From an uncultured Mycoplasmatota bacterium (GTDB lineage: Bacteria > Bacillota_I > Bacilli_A > RF39 > UBA660), in the NCBI GenBank assembly GCA_900553765.1, contig USET01000003.1, forward strand, positions 1 to 30,705: a DNA stretch of 30,705 bases, read 5' to 3'. Position numbers and translations under genes: made by a program. The notes under the pieces are model-generated. The model was not told where the DNA came from. It saw nothing but the letters and a program-made list of their open reading frames with translations, and did not search any database. The first letter of the stretch is position 1, and every line of letters starts with the position of its first letter. Below, one piece after another: positions 14,396 to 23,718 of the stretch.

Positions 14396-17300
14396 CTATT
14401 TTATTTCACGATAAATTCCATCTATAATAGAATACAAATAACATTTGATTTCTTTGTTCGTAATCTTTTTTAAATACGTCCTGTACCCATTCAATTGGTC
14501 ATCGTAACTTTTAGAATCGATATTCTTTAATTTATAATCGACGATCAAGAAAGTATTTTCTGTTTCGATCAGTAAATCGATCATACCGTGCCTACCTTCA
14601 TCAGTAAATTCATATTCTCGGTAAATCTCAATTGGTTGAATATCTTTTAAAAACGTCACCTTAAAAAATTGCTCTATTAATTTTGTGATCGATCCATCGA
14701 TGTGATGTTCTTGATAGAATGCTTCTCTATTGTTCCAATCGATCAATTCTAAAAGTCTATGGAATTCCGTTCCTTTTTCCATCATGTCTCTTTCTTTTAG
14801 ATCGGGTAACGTACTTTTCTTGGAATATCTTCCTCTTTGTCGTTCTTCTTTTTTTCCTTCGTAGTGAAAGTATGTAAACGGACTTGTAATTTCTTCTTTT
14901 CTTTCTATCGTTGGTATCTTATCATAATCGTGCGTACAAGCTGTATCATCCAAGCTTACACTACGACAATAAGGTTTTAAATCATTCTTAATCGATATCA
15001 ACATATCTAGAAAGCTTCGATATCGAAGTTTATTCGCATCTGTCGTATCATCTATTTCTTGCTCGTAATCTTGTAGAGGAGCTACCATGATCATCTTTTC
15101 TTTGGCACGTGTCGTCGCAACGTAAAATAAACGAATCTTTTCAGAGATATCTTTCTCATAATATTCTTCTTTTACGAGCGTTTTTAAAATCGTATCTTTG
15201 AGTCCTTCCTTCCATACAGGTAAGACAAATCCGTACGTCTGGTTTAACAAGTAGCGGTCTTTAAAATCTTCTTTAGAAAACGTCTTATATAGACCACTAT
15301 AATAGCAAAGAGGAAACTCCAGTCCTTTCGACTTATGAATCGTCATCAATTGCACTGCATTCTGCGTTTCTTTGCCCATTTGAAACTGAACGTCGATTTT
15401 CTCCTCGTATGCGGTTTTAAAGTAATCTGTAAACTGTGGTAAATCGTATCCAAGTTTTTCTAAAGACTGTGCTAGATTCAAACAATATTCCATCTTCGCA
15501 TGAGTTAGAGCAACATCTGTTTTCGTCATTAACTTTTCATAAAAGTGAAACGTCTCCAAAATCTTTCTTAAGAGTTGTTCTAAAGAAAGTGTCGGCAATA
15601 ACTGATACACTTCTCGTATGTTAGATAAAGCCTCCACCAATGATTCTCTTTCTTTCCATGCCTGATAGAAAGAGATATTCTTTTCTTTTGCGTCTAAAAA
15701 CATTGAAAAGATTTCTTCATCTTGGTAGGAAAAGAGAAAACTACGAAGTAACCCCATCACGTGATGACGGAACGTCGTACTGTTATAATCTTTTTTTTGC
15801 ATACAAGTTAAAATCGTAAGGATACTATGCAAGACAAAGATCTCATCAGAAATCACAAATCCATCTTCTTTATGAATATTCATTGGTATTTGTAAATATG
15901 TAAATATCTTTTTATATAGTTCGAAATTCGTCTTACGGTCCATTAATATCGTAATATCACGATATTCTAAATCTCTAATTTTTCCCTCTTTCATATCGAA
16001 CACTGGATAGTGCTCTTTTATTTTTTTTGCAATGTCAGAAGCGATTAAAAACGCTTCGATCTCTTCTTTTCGATAACTGCGATCGAGATAAGCATAGTCT
16101 AAAACTTCCAACTGATGATCAACTTCACACGCACCTTTTTCTTCGTATGAAGTGTTTCCGAAGATCATCTCGTGCCCTTCTGTATAGTTGACTCCTCCCA
16201 TTCTCTCATTCATCCATCGTTCGAACAAGAAGTTGATCGAAGATAAGACTTCTCTTCTCGAACGAAAGTTTTTCATAAGATCGATCTTACAACCAACATT
16301 AGGATCTTGATAAGATTTATACTTTTCCATAAAAAGCGATGGATTGGCATTACGGAAACTATAGATCGATTGTTTCACATCTCCTACCATATAGACATTA
16401 TTGTTGGCGATGAGAGAAATAAAGTAATCTCCAATATCGTTCGTATCTTGATACTCGTCGATCATAATTTCTTTGATCTTCGTCTGATACTGTTTTCGAA
16501 TATCTGGATACTTTTCGAAGAGTATCACTCCAAAACGAGTAATATCGCTAAATTCAAATACTTGATATTTTTTCTTTAGTGCCATGAGTTTTTCTTCAAA
16601 TCGTTTTAAAATCTTGATTACAGCTTTCGCACTCTCTTTCGTGCTTCTATATTCATCGATCATAGACTGTGCGCTTTCGTAATCACATAACTCTTTTATC
16701 GCTTGATAATATTTCTTGAGAGGATCGTAATACTTTTTAACTTCTTCCTTTTCTTCATCCTCTACTTTCTTACTCGTCGTCATGCTCGGTAACGACTTTG
16801 GTAATAATGCTACGATCTCATCGTAAGTATTCACATGTTCTAGAGGTTCTAAAATCGTATACAACTTTTCATACCAGTCTCTTAAAACTTCGTTATGTAT
16901 GACATCTTCCGTCTGCTCTAAGATTCTAAGCATAGAATCTTTCTCTCTTAGAATTACCTTTGTATAATCATGAATTAGTTTCTCTTCGAAAGAAGGATTA
17001 TAATGTGTCGACTCATAAGTATCTAAAAACTCATCTTTCTTTTGAATCGTCTCTAATTTACGATACATTGATAGCATCGCCGTCTGCATCTTTTGATCAC
17101 TTTTCAAAGTAAAAGTATCCATGAATGCTAGAAAGCATGGATCTTCTTCCTCGAACAATTCTCTAAACACGTCATCCATCAATTCTTTTTTCTTACTTTC
17201 GATCATGACGCTATCGCAAATATTTACATCTTTTTCAAGTCCTAAGAGATAGTGATACTTTTTGACGAGGGCTAAACTATAGCTATCAAATGTACAAATA

Positions 17301-17575
17301 TCTGCTGTATCTAGTAGATCCAACTGAGAAGCAAGCGCGACATTCCCTGCCTCTACTTCTTTCACGAGTTTTTTTCGTACACGTTCTTTCATCTCGAAAG
17401 CTGCTGCATTGGTGAAGGTTAAAACGACGAGTTCGGAAAGAGAGATTCCCGATTTTAACTTTTCGATAATTCTCTCTGTTAATACAGCAGTTTTACCACT
17501 TCCTGCTCCAGCACTGACGATAATATTATGCCCTGTTTCATAAATTGCCTGTTGTTGTTCTTCTGTAAAGTGCAT
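14396..17575 (-). CDS. addA: Helicase-nuclease subunit AddA
   Basis: The 1,059-residue protein is the UvrD-type helicase and nuclease subunit of AddAB, which resects double-strand breaks for RecA loading. Walker A SAGAGSGKT is at residues 21-29. The Walker B region IDEYQDTND is near 372-380. 'MTIHKSKGLEFPLCYYSG' (motif V) and 'RLFYVATTRAKEKM' (motif VI) follow. The C-terminal nuclease has 'GTEFHRLLEL' near 945 and 'FLIVDYKLK' near 1010, keeping the Asp and Lys of the PD-(D/E)XK site. It is 150 or more residues shorter than typical AddA (about 1,200-1,240) without losing a visible motif. Its ATG is one base after the addB stop, so the two are coupled. Confidence 0.95.
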   Translation of the reverse strand: MHFTEEQQQAIYETGHNIIVSAGAGSGKTAVLTERIIEKLKSGISLSELVVLTFTNAAAFEMKERVRKKLVKEVEAGNVALASQLDLLDTADICTFDSYSLALVKKYHYLLGLEKDVNICDSVMIESKKKELMDDVFRELFEEEDPCFLAFMDTFTLKSDQKMQTAMLSMYRKLETIQKKDEFLDTYESTHYNPSFEEKLIHDYTKVILREKDSMLRILEQTEDVIHNEVLRDWYEKLYTILEPLEHVNTYDEIVALLPKSLPSMTTSKKVEDEEKEEVKKYYDPLKKYYQAIKELCDYESAQSMIDEYRSTKESAKAVIKILKRFEEKLMALKKKYQVFEFSDITRFGVILFEKYPDIRKQYQTKIKEIMIDEYQDTNDIGDYFISLIANNNVYMVGDVKQSIYSFRNANPSLFMEKYKSYQDPNVGCKIDLMKNFRSRREVLSSINFLFERWMNERMGGVNYTEGHEMIFGNTSYEEKGACEVDHQLEVLDYAYLDRSYRKEEIEAFLIASDIAKKIKEHYPVFDMKEGKIRDLEYRDITILMDRKTNFELYKKIFTYLQIPMNIHKEDGFVISDEIFVLHSILTILTCMQKKDYNSTTFRHHVMGLLRSFLFSYQDEEIFSMFLDAKEKNISFYQAWKERESLVEALSNIREVYQLLPTLSLEQLLRKILETFHFYEKLMTKTDVALTHAKMEYCLNLAQSLEKLGYDLPQFTDYFKTAYEEKIDVQFQMGKETQNAVQLMTIHKSKGLEFPLCYYSGLYKTFSKEDFKDRYLLNQTYGFVLPVWKEGLKDTILKTLVKEEYYEKDISEKIRLFYVATTRAKEKMIMVAPLQDYEQEIDDTTDANKLRYRSFLDMLISIKNDLKPYCRSVSLDDTACTHDYDKIPTIERKEEITSPFTYFHYEGKKEERQRGRYSKKSTLPDLKERDMMEKGTEFHRLLELIDWNNREAFYQEHHIDGSITKLIEQFFKVTFLKDIQPIEIYREYEFTDEGRHGMIDLLIETENTFLIVDYKLKNIDSKSYDDQLNGYRTYLKKITNKEIKCYLYSIIDGIYREIK

Positions 17576-17576
17576 C

Positions 17577-19967
17577 TTATAAATCGCCTTCTTCCTTCAT
17601 AAATTCTAAGTTCTTATACTCTTTTCGTGCTACAACATCTTCTCTTTGCATGAAACAAATGTTACGATACGGACAAAATCTACAACCCGTAATATCTTGC
17701 TCGATTCCAATCTTCTTCGGATTGATCTTAAAATCAGCTTTCAAAATATGATCGATCGCTTCTTTGATATGACCTTCAACGATCGCAAGTAATCTTTCTA
17801 ATTCTTGATCATCTAATGCTTTGACATAGTGATAATAACTTCCATCTTTTTTTACTTTCATCGATTGAATAAAAGAATTCTCTAAATTCGTATCGATTCT
17901 ATCTAAAATCTCACGATCCTTCGTCGTATATCCATTCCAACGATAAGCACTTTCTTTTCTCTCTTGATAAGTTTTTCCTTTTTCGTAAGGAAGTAAATCT
18001 TTCATAATATTCTGCCAATACATTCCAGCAAACCGAGTATTCGAATTGGTCTTTAAAAGTAAATAATAATAAATCAACAGTTGCATATTTAATCCGTAAA
18101 TCACCGGATTGAAATTCGTTTCGATCGTACCTGTTTTATAATCGATAATAAGTACGTATTCATAATCTCCGATTGTAAGTGTCATCACTTTGTCGATAAA
18201 CCCCTTTAATATCACTGGAATTTTGTGATCGAAAGCAATTGAAAATTTCTCTTCGTAATAAGTTCCTTCAAACTTTGTATTTGTGAGCTGTTTTTTTATG
18301 ATATCGATCAATGAGATGATCTCTTCTTTATATTTTTTCTGATAGAATCGATCTCTTTTTTCAAGTTCTAGCGTCTCATAGTATTCTTTCATGACATCGT
18401 CGATCACTTCGTCATAAGTATCTAGGTTTTCCTTTAATACTCTACACAAAATGGCATGTACGATGTTTCCAAGTAACGTACTTGTCGTCTCTTCTTTTTT
18501 GTCGTAGAGTTTTAAAACATGATTTAAATAATAACGAAATTGACACTGATAAAACGTTTGAATTGAAGAATAAGATAAAGTTAGTTCCTGTAAATAGCGA
18601 TGAAGCTTTTCCTCACCGATTCCTTGAAATTCATGGTGATACGTTTGATATACGTGCGGAACATGAGAGGAAAGATCCTGAAACTCTTTTGTCTTTTCTT
18701 GATATTTTACATATTGATCCCAAGCACATGCGAGTAAATACTGATTATATAACTCTTTATCATACGTATATGTAATATTCTTTTCTAAAAGAACGTTACG
18801 CTCTTTTAAAAGATCGATCAAAGGACTTTCCGCATACTCTCCACTACGACTCTTTCTAGCATAGGAAAGATATAAATGCTTCGTATGTAAGATTTGTTCT
18901 AACAGCACTTCTTTTTCTCTTTTGTTTTTCTCTTGAGATGTTTCGATTTCGATCATTTCTTTTTCGATATCGGACAAATAATCGTCATCTCTAGCAATAC
19001 GAGGGGTACACCCTAAACTCATTCCAAGTGCAAATACGATATCTTCCTCTTTCGCCTCTTCTAAGGAAGATATTTCACTGACACAATTTTGATATCGTGG
19101 CTTAGCATAATACTTCGTATGACATAAATATAAAATAGCATCATAACGATCTTGAGGATTCAACGATAACGTTTCTTTTTCAATTTGCACAAGTTGTTCA
19201 AAAAGTTCATCTTCAATTGCCGATGTTACAGATAACTCGTCTAAAGCATGATCGTTTGTATGTCTCGATTCCAAATATTTTTGCACGATCGGATAAGTGT
19301 CCAATGGTTTTCGTTCGATGAAATCAAGAGGAATTTGAAAGAGTGAAAACAACCGGTGAACGGTCGCGTGATAATCAGAATTTGGCAGCCATAGTTTGAT
19401 TCGGTTGATATCAGTTTGTTGTTTTAATAAGTCTAAAATTTGTTCTAATGTAGCAACGACTTCTTCTTCCACAGTATCGTAACTTCCATAAGAATACGTT
19501 CTATTTTCTTCTTCTATATTAGGATATATAATTTCATTATCCTGCTCCAAATCCGCAAAAATCTTCTTTTCTTTTTTTGTTAAATTTGTCTTTAGTACGA
19601 CGATTTTTTTATGATGAAGATATGACGACAAAAATTGGTCTTTCTCCCATAATCCTGATTCGTGCAATTCCTTTTTCACTTCGACTAGCTCATGCAAGGT
19701 GGAACTTTCGTAATTTTTATCTTCGATCCATGGTAAGTTACGAGCGATCAATAAAGCGTTAGAAAGAGAAACTTCTTTCTTTTTTTGTATCGCAACTAAG
19801 GTCTCTATATGATAAGTTCCATACCATGCGAGGAGGAGTTCTCGCATCGTCAAAAATTTACAACGATATAGTTTTTTCTGTTGTTCTAGCGTTTCTAAAA
19901 TCTTTTGTTTTTGCTTTGTATCTAAAACGATAATACAAGGTTCCATCCAGTATGCTTCTAACTTCAT
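17577..19967 (-). CDS. addB: AddB-like helicase-nuclease subunit, shortened and without a P-loop
   Basis: The 796-residue protein is the partner of AddA. The nuclease core is intact: a GFIDKV strand, then IIDYKTG near residues 605-611 and NMQLLIYYYLL. The four cysteines that hold the AddB iron-sulfur cluster are also there, one in YQCQFRYYL near 473 and three in CRFCPYRNIC near 764-773. The N-terminal half has no GxxGxGKT Walker A. B. subtilis AddB is about 1,166 residues and keeps a Walker A. The first 470 residues here therefore look like a worn-down helicase fold used as scaffold (inference). GAGGTGG precedes the ATG, and an extended -10 lies very close upstream. Confidence 0.9.
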   Translation of the reverse strand: MKLEAYWMEPCIIVLDTKQKQKILETLEQQKKLYRCKFLTMRELLLAWYGTYHIETLVAIQKKKEVSLSNALLIARNLPWIEDKNYESSTLHELVEVKKELHESGLWEKDQFLSSYLHHKKIVVLKTNLTKKEKKIFADLEQDNEIIYPNIEEENRTYSYGSYDTVEEEVVATLEQILDLLKQQTDINRIKLWLPNSDYHATVHRLFSLFQIPLDFIERKPLDTYPIVQKYLESRHTNDHALDELSVTSAIEDELFEQLVQIEKETLSLNPQDRYDAILYLCHTKYYAKPRYQNCVSEISSLEEAKEEDIVFALGMSLGCTPRIARDDDYLSDIEKEMIEIETSQEKNKREKEVLLEQILHTKHLYLSYARKSRSGEYAESPLIDLLKERNVLLEKNITYTYDKELYNQYLLACAWDQYVKYQEKTKEFQDLSSHVPHVYQTYHHEFQGIGEEKLHRYLQELTLSYSSIQTFYQCQFRYYLNHVLKLYDKKEETTSTLLGNIVHAILCRVLKENLDTYDEVIDDVMKEYYETLELEKRDRFYQKKYKEEIISLIDIIKKQLTNTKFEGTYYEEKFSIAFDHKIPVILKGFIDKVMTLTIGDYEYVLIIDYKTGTIETNFNPVIYGLNMQLLIYYYLLLKTNSNTRFAGMYWQNIMKDLLPYEKGKTYQERKESAYRWNGYTTKDREILDRIDTNLENSFIQSMKVKKDGSYYHYVKALDDQELERLLAIVEGHIKEAIDHILKADFKINPKKIGIEQDITGCRFCPYRNICFMQREDVVARKEYKNLEFMKEEGDL

Positions 19968-19982
19968 CTTACCACCTCACTC

Positions 19983-19991
19983 ATTATATCA
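19983..19991 (-). promoter_or_regulatory. Extended -10 promoter of addB-addA, very close to the start
   Basis: TGATATAAT ends only 15 bases from the addB ATG, so the leader would be about 10 nt and begin at the ribosome site. No clear -35 is seen. The element abuts the upstream gene's terminator. Confidence 0.5.
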
Positions 19992-19996
19992 TAAAG

Positions 19997-20016
19997 AAAA
20001 AAAGCTATCTAGCTTT
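19997..20016 (-). terminator. Rho-independent terminator of the murT-gatD-gltS-amidohydrolase operon
   Basis: The stem AAAGCT/AGCTTT (20001-20006 with 20011-20016) has a 4-base loop. It is followed by a T-rich run on the minus strand and begins directly at the stop codon (20017-20019). Confidence 0.8.
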
Positions 20017-21603
20017 TTAACGTTCGTAGATAACTTCTCCATCTTTGATCGTCTTCATTACGACGATATCTTTTAATTCCATTGGATCGATCGTAAGTGG
20101 ATCTTGATCCAAAATTGCGAAGTCTGCTTTCTTTCCTACTTTCAAACTTCCTTTTTCATCCTCTTCGAAATATTCATATGCGGATCCAATCGTCACTGCC
20201 TTGAGAGCATCTAATACAGAAATTCTCTCCTCTTCCGCAAGAACATTACCACTTCTTGAAATACGATTGACAGCACACCAGACAGAATGCATCATATTAG
20301 GTTTTGTAACGGGTGTATCCTGGTGGAAGTTGATTGGCAATCCCAACTTCAATGCAGAACCTGCTGGACTGATATGAGTTCCTCTATCAAGTCCAAAATT
20401 CTTAACGTGCACATCTCCCCAAAAATACGTATGTCCAACGAATATAGATGGAATCATGCCGATTTCTTTCATCAATTCTAACTGATCTTTTCGAACTGTT
20501 TGACAGTGAATCATAACAGGTCTCAGTGTACGATCATCTTTCTTTTCTAATGCTTTTTGATAGCAACGTAAGTACTGATCCGATGCAGCATCTCCATTAC
20601 AATGAGCGAGTACTTGACGTTGATTATTTAAAGCACTTTCAATACAAGAAAGAACATCTTCATCTTTCATCCAAGGATATCCAGCATAGTCGCCACTATT
20701 TTCATAAGGTTGTGTCATCCAAGCTGATTTTCCTTGTGGGGAACCATCTAAAATAAGTTTATATCCACCTATCTTTAAATGATTGTGATAAAACTTTGTA
20801 TAGTCCATATTTTCTCTTATGATGTTTTCAGCTCCAGCACTATAAAGCGGATAAGCGACAACATCGAGATATAAAACGCCATGTTTTCCTGCTTCTTTTA
20901 GTAATTGGACTGTCTCTTTGGTACTCGCACCATCTTGCACAGTCGTAATTCCATAACTTGCATATAACTTTTCTGCTTCCTTTAATAAGCTTAACGTATC
21001 TACTTGCATGCGACTACCAAATGCTTGATAAAGTTGCATCATTGCGCCTTCCTCAAAATATCCATTTGGTTCCATCGTACCATCGACTCTACCGAACTTA
21101 CCTCCTTCAGGATCCTTCGTATCTTCAGTAATGTGAGCAAGTTCTAACACCTTGCTAGATCCACATCCCATGTGTCCGGAAACATGAGTGATAAAAATCG
21201 GCACTTCTTTTGAAACTTGATCTAGAATATCCTTCGTTGGATGCTTTTCTTCTTTTAATACGTTGTGGTCATAGCCAAATCCAATTAAAACATCATCTTT
21301 TCCTAATTGTTTTTTCTCTAAATCTTTTTTTAACGTCGTTACAATATCTTCAAAAGATAGACACTCAGTTAAATCCGTTGCAACCATCATGTTAGCAGTC
21401 ATCGTAATATGACTGTGAGGATCGATGAATGCTGGCATCAACGTAAGTCCATCTAAATCTACACATTCAGCTTCCGGATACTCTGTTTTCAACTCTTCGA
21501 AAGTTCCGAGTGCAACGATACGATCTTCGTCTGTGACAAGAGCTCCTACTGTCACTGGTTCTTCCATCGTAATAATAGTTCCACCATGATAAAGCTTTTT
21601 CAT
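20017..21603 (-). CDS. Amidohydrolase family 3 (YtcJ-like) metal-dependent hydrolase
   Basis: The 528-residue enzyme belongs to the amidohydrolase superfamily. Metal ligands are visible in order. DPHSH is at residues 61-65, and the bridging lysine lies in GGYKLILDGSPQG near 285. HCNGD is near 345, HCQTV near 375, and an Asp in HQDTP near 445. The N-terminal and C-terminal beta segments typical of the superfamily flank the barrel. There is no signal peptide, so it acts in the cytoplasm. Members cleave C-N bonds of varied substrates such as N-acyl compounds or formamides, so the substrate is not assigned. Its ATG overlaps the transporter stop (ATGA), which suggests it acts on what the transporter brings in. 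Confidence 0.88.
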   Translation of the reverse strand: MKKLYHGGTIITMEEPVTVGALVTDEDRIVALGTFEELKTEYPEAECVDLDGLTLMPAFIDPHSHITMTANMMVATDLTECLSFEDIVTTLKKDLEKKQLGKDDVLIGFGYDHNVLKEEKHPTKDILDQVSKEVPIFITHVSGHMGCGSSKVLELAHITEDTKDPEGGKFGRVDGTMEPNGYFEEGAMMQLYQAFGSRMQVDTLSLLKEAEKLYASYGITTVQDGASTKETVQLLKEAGKHGVLYLDVVAYPLYSAGAENIIRENMDYTKFYHNHLKIGGYKLILDGSPQGKSAWMTQPYENSGDYAGYPWMKDEDVLSCIESALNNQRQVLAHCNGDAASDQYLRCYQKALEKKDDRTLRPVMIHCQTVRKDQLELMKEIGMIPSIFVGHTYFWGDVHVKNFGLDRGTHISPAGSALKLGLPINFHQDTPVTKPNMMHSVWCAVNRISRSGNVLAEEERISVLDALKAVTIGSAYEYFEEDEKGSLKVGKKADFAILDQDPLTIDPMELKDIVVMKTIKDGEVIYER

Positions 21604-22979
21604 TCTACTTCCTTCTTTCTATCGAACCAATGGTATGTTGGTTTTCCCCAACAACGGAATAATTTCATACAAACGATGTAGACAATTGTGAGAACGAATA
21701 AACCCACAAGCGTCAATGAAAATGACACTGTCTTAGATGCACAAGCTAAGATCAAAAGATAAACTGGTGCCGACAACATCATCGTAATATTCATCATTCC
21801 AAGTTCGATTGCCGTCGTACCAGTAAGTTTTGGATTCACCATACGTACGAGAGCAATTCCAGATGGTACTGTCCCTGTACTTGTTCCATAAAGACCGAGC
21901 GTTCTTTCAAAGTCATTTTTACCACCGATACGACTTCCGAAGTATAGGCAAATCGCAACTGTTGCAACCGTACCAACAGCAGAAACGACAAGAATTGGTA
22001 CGATCACTGAACCGATCACTCCGATGCGTACCGCCATAAAAGAGCAAGCGACGACAAAGTCTGTTAAAAATCCTGTAATCTTACTTTGCAATGTGTTTTC
22101 GATCATTCCATCTAACTTTAATTTTTTCATGACTGCCTTTACCAAATAAGCTGCAAGCATTCCGTTCATAAACATCATACCACTCATACTGCTTCCTAAA
22201 AAGCTTGGCAAATAAGAGAATAATTTAGATATTCCAATCGCTATTAAATAGCAAAGACCCATGATTGCAAAATGAAATGCGAGTGTTTCGATATTTCCAC
22301 TGTGCGTTGTTTCATATCCAATCACTTCATTTTCATTTGGTTCTTTATAATATCCGCGTTCTACAGTAACATCACTTTTTTGGCTCTTGATAATACCGCG
22401 TTTCATTGCAAGTTTGACCAAAATAACACCTACGAAGAAAGCCATCAAAAAACCAATCACTGCAAATGATAGTCCGACCATCGCAGCATTTTCAAATCCA
22501 TACTCTTCAAATAATCCTCCAAACGTTGCTGCCTGTCCAGGTCCTTGAGCAAATCCAAACGGAATCAATAAACCATATATTGGATTCATACCAAAGAAAG
22601 ATCCGATCAATACGATAACAAGAGCTCCGAGAAGCGGTTGTAGCGCATACAAAATACACCAGATTGTCCCCATTCCAAGAGAACCTTTCGCAATCTCCTT
22701 CGCCGTTTTCCCTTTTTTCTCCGATTTTTTACCAACGCTCGTAAGTCCTATTGAGATAAACGATAACGTAAATAATTCGTTAACGATGGTCGTAAACGTA
22801 GCAGACGACAATCCATCAAAAATTTTCAAATTCAAGTTTAATAAGATGAATCCGACGATCCCGGCAAGAACACTTGTTGGAACTAACATCTTTCTAAACA
22901 GTGGAACATTGGCACGCAACCACATTCCTAGTAATAACATGACACTTGTAAAAGCAAGCGCAATCATCATAGTATTCAT
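21600..22979 (-). CDS. gltS: Sodium/glutamate symporter of the ESS (GltS) family
   Basis: The 459-residue membrane protein has about 12 hydrophobic segments. The two re-entrant hallmark loops of the family are present: GFAQGPGQAATFG near residues 142-154 and YGTSTGTVPSGIALVRMVNP near 358-377. GltS proteins take up glutamate, in some cases D-glutamate, with sodium. A charged cytoplasmic insert of about 45 residues lies near 190-235, between the two halves. The ribosome site GAGGAGGAG is formed by the last Glu codons of the upstream gatD-like gene, whose stop is one base before this ATG. Family is firm; substrate could be glutamate or a related acid. Confidence 0.9.
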   Translation of the reverse strand: MNTMMIALAFTSVMLLLGMWLRANVPLFRKMLVPTSVLAGIVGFILLNLNLKIFDGLSSATFTTIVNELFTLSFISIGLTSVGKKSEKKGKTAKEIAKGSLGMGTIWCILYALQPLLGALVIVLIGSFFGMNPIYGLLIPFGFAQGPGQAATFGGLFEEYGFENAAMVGLSFAVIGFLMAFFVGVILVKLAMKRGIIKSQKSDVTVERGYYKEPNENEVIGYETTHSGNIETLAFHFAIMGLCYLIAIGISKLFSYLPSFLGSSMSGMMFMNGMLAAYLVKAVMKKLKLDGMIENTLQSKITGFLTDFVVACSFMAVRIGVIGSVIVPILVVSAVGTVATVAICLYFGSRIGGKNDFERTLGLYGTSTGTVPSGIALVRMVNPKLTGTTAIELGMMNITMMLSAPVYLLILACASKTVSFSLTLVGLFVLTIVYIVCMKLFRCWGKPTYHWFDRKKEVE

Positions 22980-22980
22980 T

Positions 22981-23718
22981 TTACTCCTCCTCTATCTTTA
23001 GCTTTGAAAAGTACCGATCGATATAGTGATCATGTGCTTTCAAATCTAAGTCTAAATCAAACGGTTGAAATACGACATCCGGATACTTCGCATGAATCAT
23101 CTCCATCACGAGGTATTGTAATAGCTCTGGGTTTCGTACCAATACAGGTCCAATTAAATAAGTTCCATAAAAATGATTTTTATGTACCCCTTCGCTTTTA
23201 CTATTCGGATACATTCCGACTCCACGCTTTACGGAAAAAATCGTAGCATCGTTATTTTTCATCACAGTACACTGATTTTGAAATCCGATGACTGGTGTCT
23301 TTAAAAAATCACACGTGAAATAACATTCATCGATCATTCGCATCGGTTCTTCTTTGATTTCGTAATCGAATGCTCCAAGACACTCTAATTCCGTTTCATC
23401 TTTTTGAATCCACTTTTTCCCAAAGAAATTAAGAGCACTTCCCGTAATCAAGAAAAACGTACCTTTTTCGATTGCCGATAAAATATCATCTTTATATTTC
23501 AACAAATGGGTTAAGACAAACTTTTCGTTTTCCTCCGTCCCTGCTCCAATATAAATAAGATCAAACTTGGAAACGTCGATCTCATCATCGACAGAAAGAA
23601 AATGAATGACAGGTTCTATTCCTTGTGTTTCAAGTTGCCTTTTTAATGCATTTACATTCCCATGTTCTCCATACAAATTTAAAATATCGTAATATAGATG
23701 TGCGATATGAAATTCCAT
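22981..23718 (-). CDS. gatD: GatD-like class I glutamine amidotransferase without catalytic Cys and His
   Basis: The 245-residue protein is the partner of MurT. In GatD it normally hydrolyses glutamine and feeds ammonia to MurT, which amidates D-Glu of lipid II. The overall match is clear: LNLYGEHGNVNAL (13-25), IYIGAG (55-60), GKKWI (100-104), ELECLG (110-115), and GTYLIGPVLVRNPEL (185-199). The nucleophile elbow, normally C-G-G-x-Q, here reads ITGSALN (91-97), with no cysteine. The conserved histidine in the usual GTYLHGP is isoleucine (I189). The four cysteines present (113, 132, 136, 150) are elsewhere. It overlaps the murT stop by one base (TAATG). Confidence 0.85.
   Translation of the reverse strand: MEFHIAHLYYDILNLYGEHGNVNALKRQLETQGIEPVIHFLSVDDEIDVSKFDLIYIGAGTEENEKFVLTHLLKYKDDILSAIEKGTFFLITGSALNFFGKKWIQKDETELECLGAFDYEIKEEPMRMIDECYFTCDFLKTPVIGFQNQCTVMKNNDATIFSVKRGVGMYPNSKSEGVHKNHFYGTYLIGPVLVRNPELLQYLVMEMIHAKYPDVVFQPFDLDLDLKAHDHYIDRYFSKLKIEEE

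Noticed and set aside
17577..19967. AddB as a truncated pseudogene
   Set aside because: The frame is continuous, the nuclease motif and all four cluster cysteines are intact, and it is coupled to addA, so it is a shortened but working gene.
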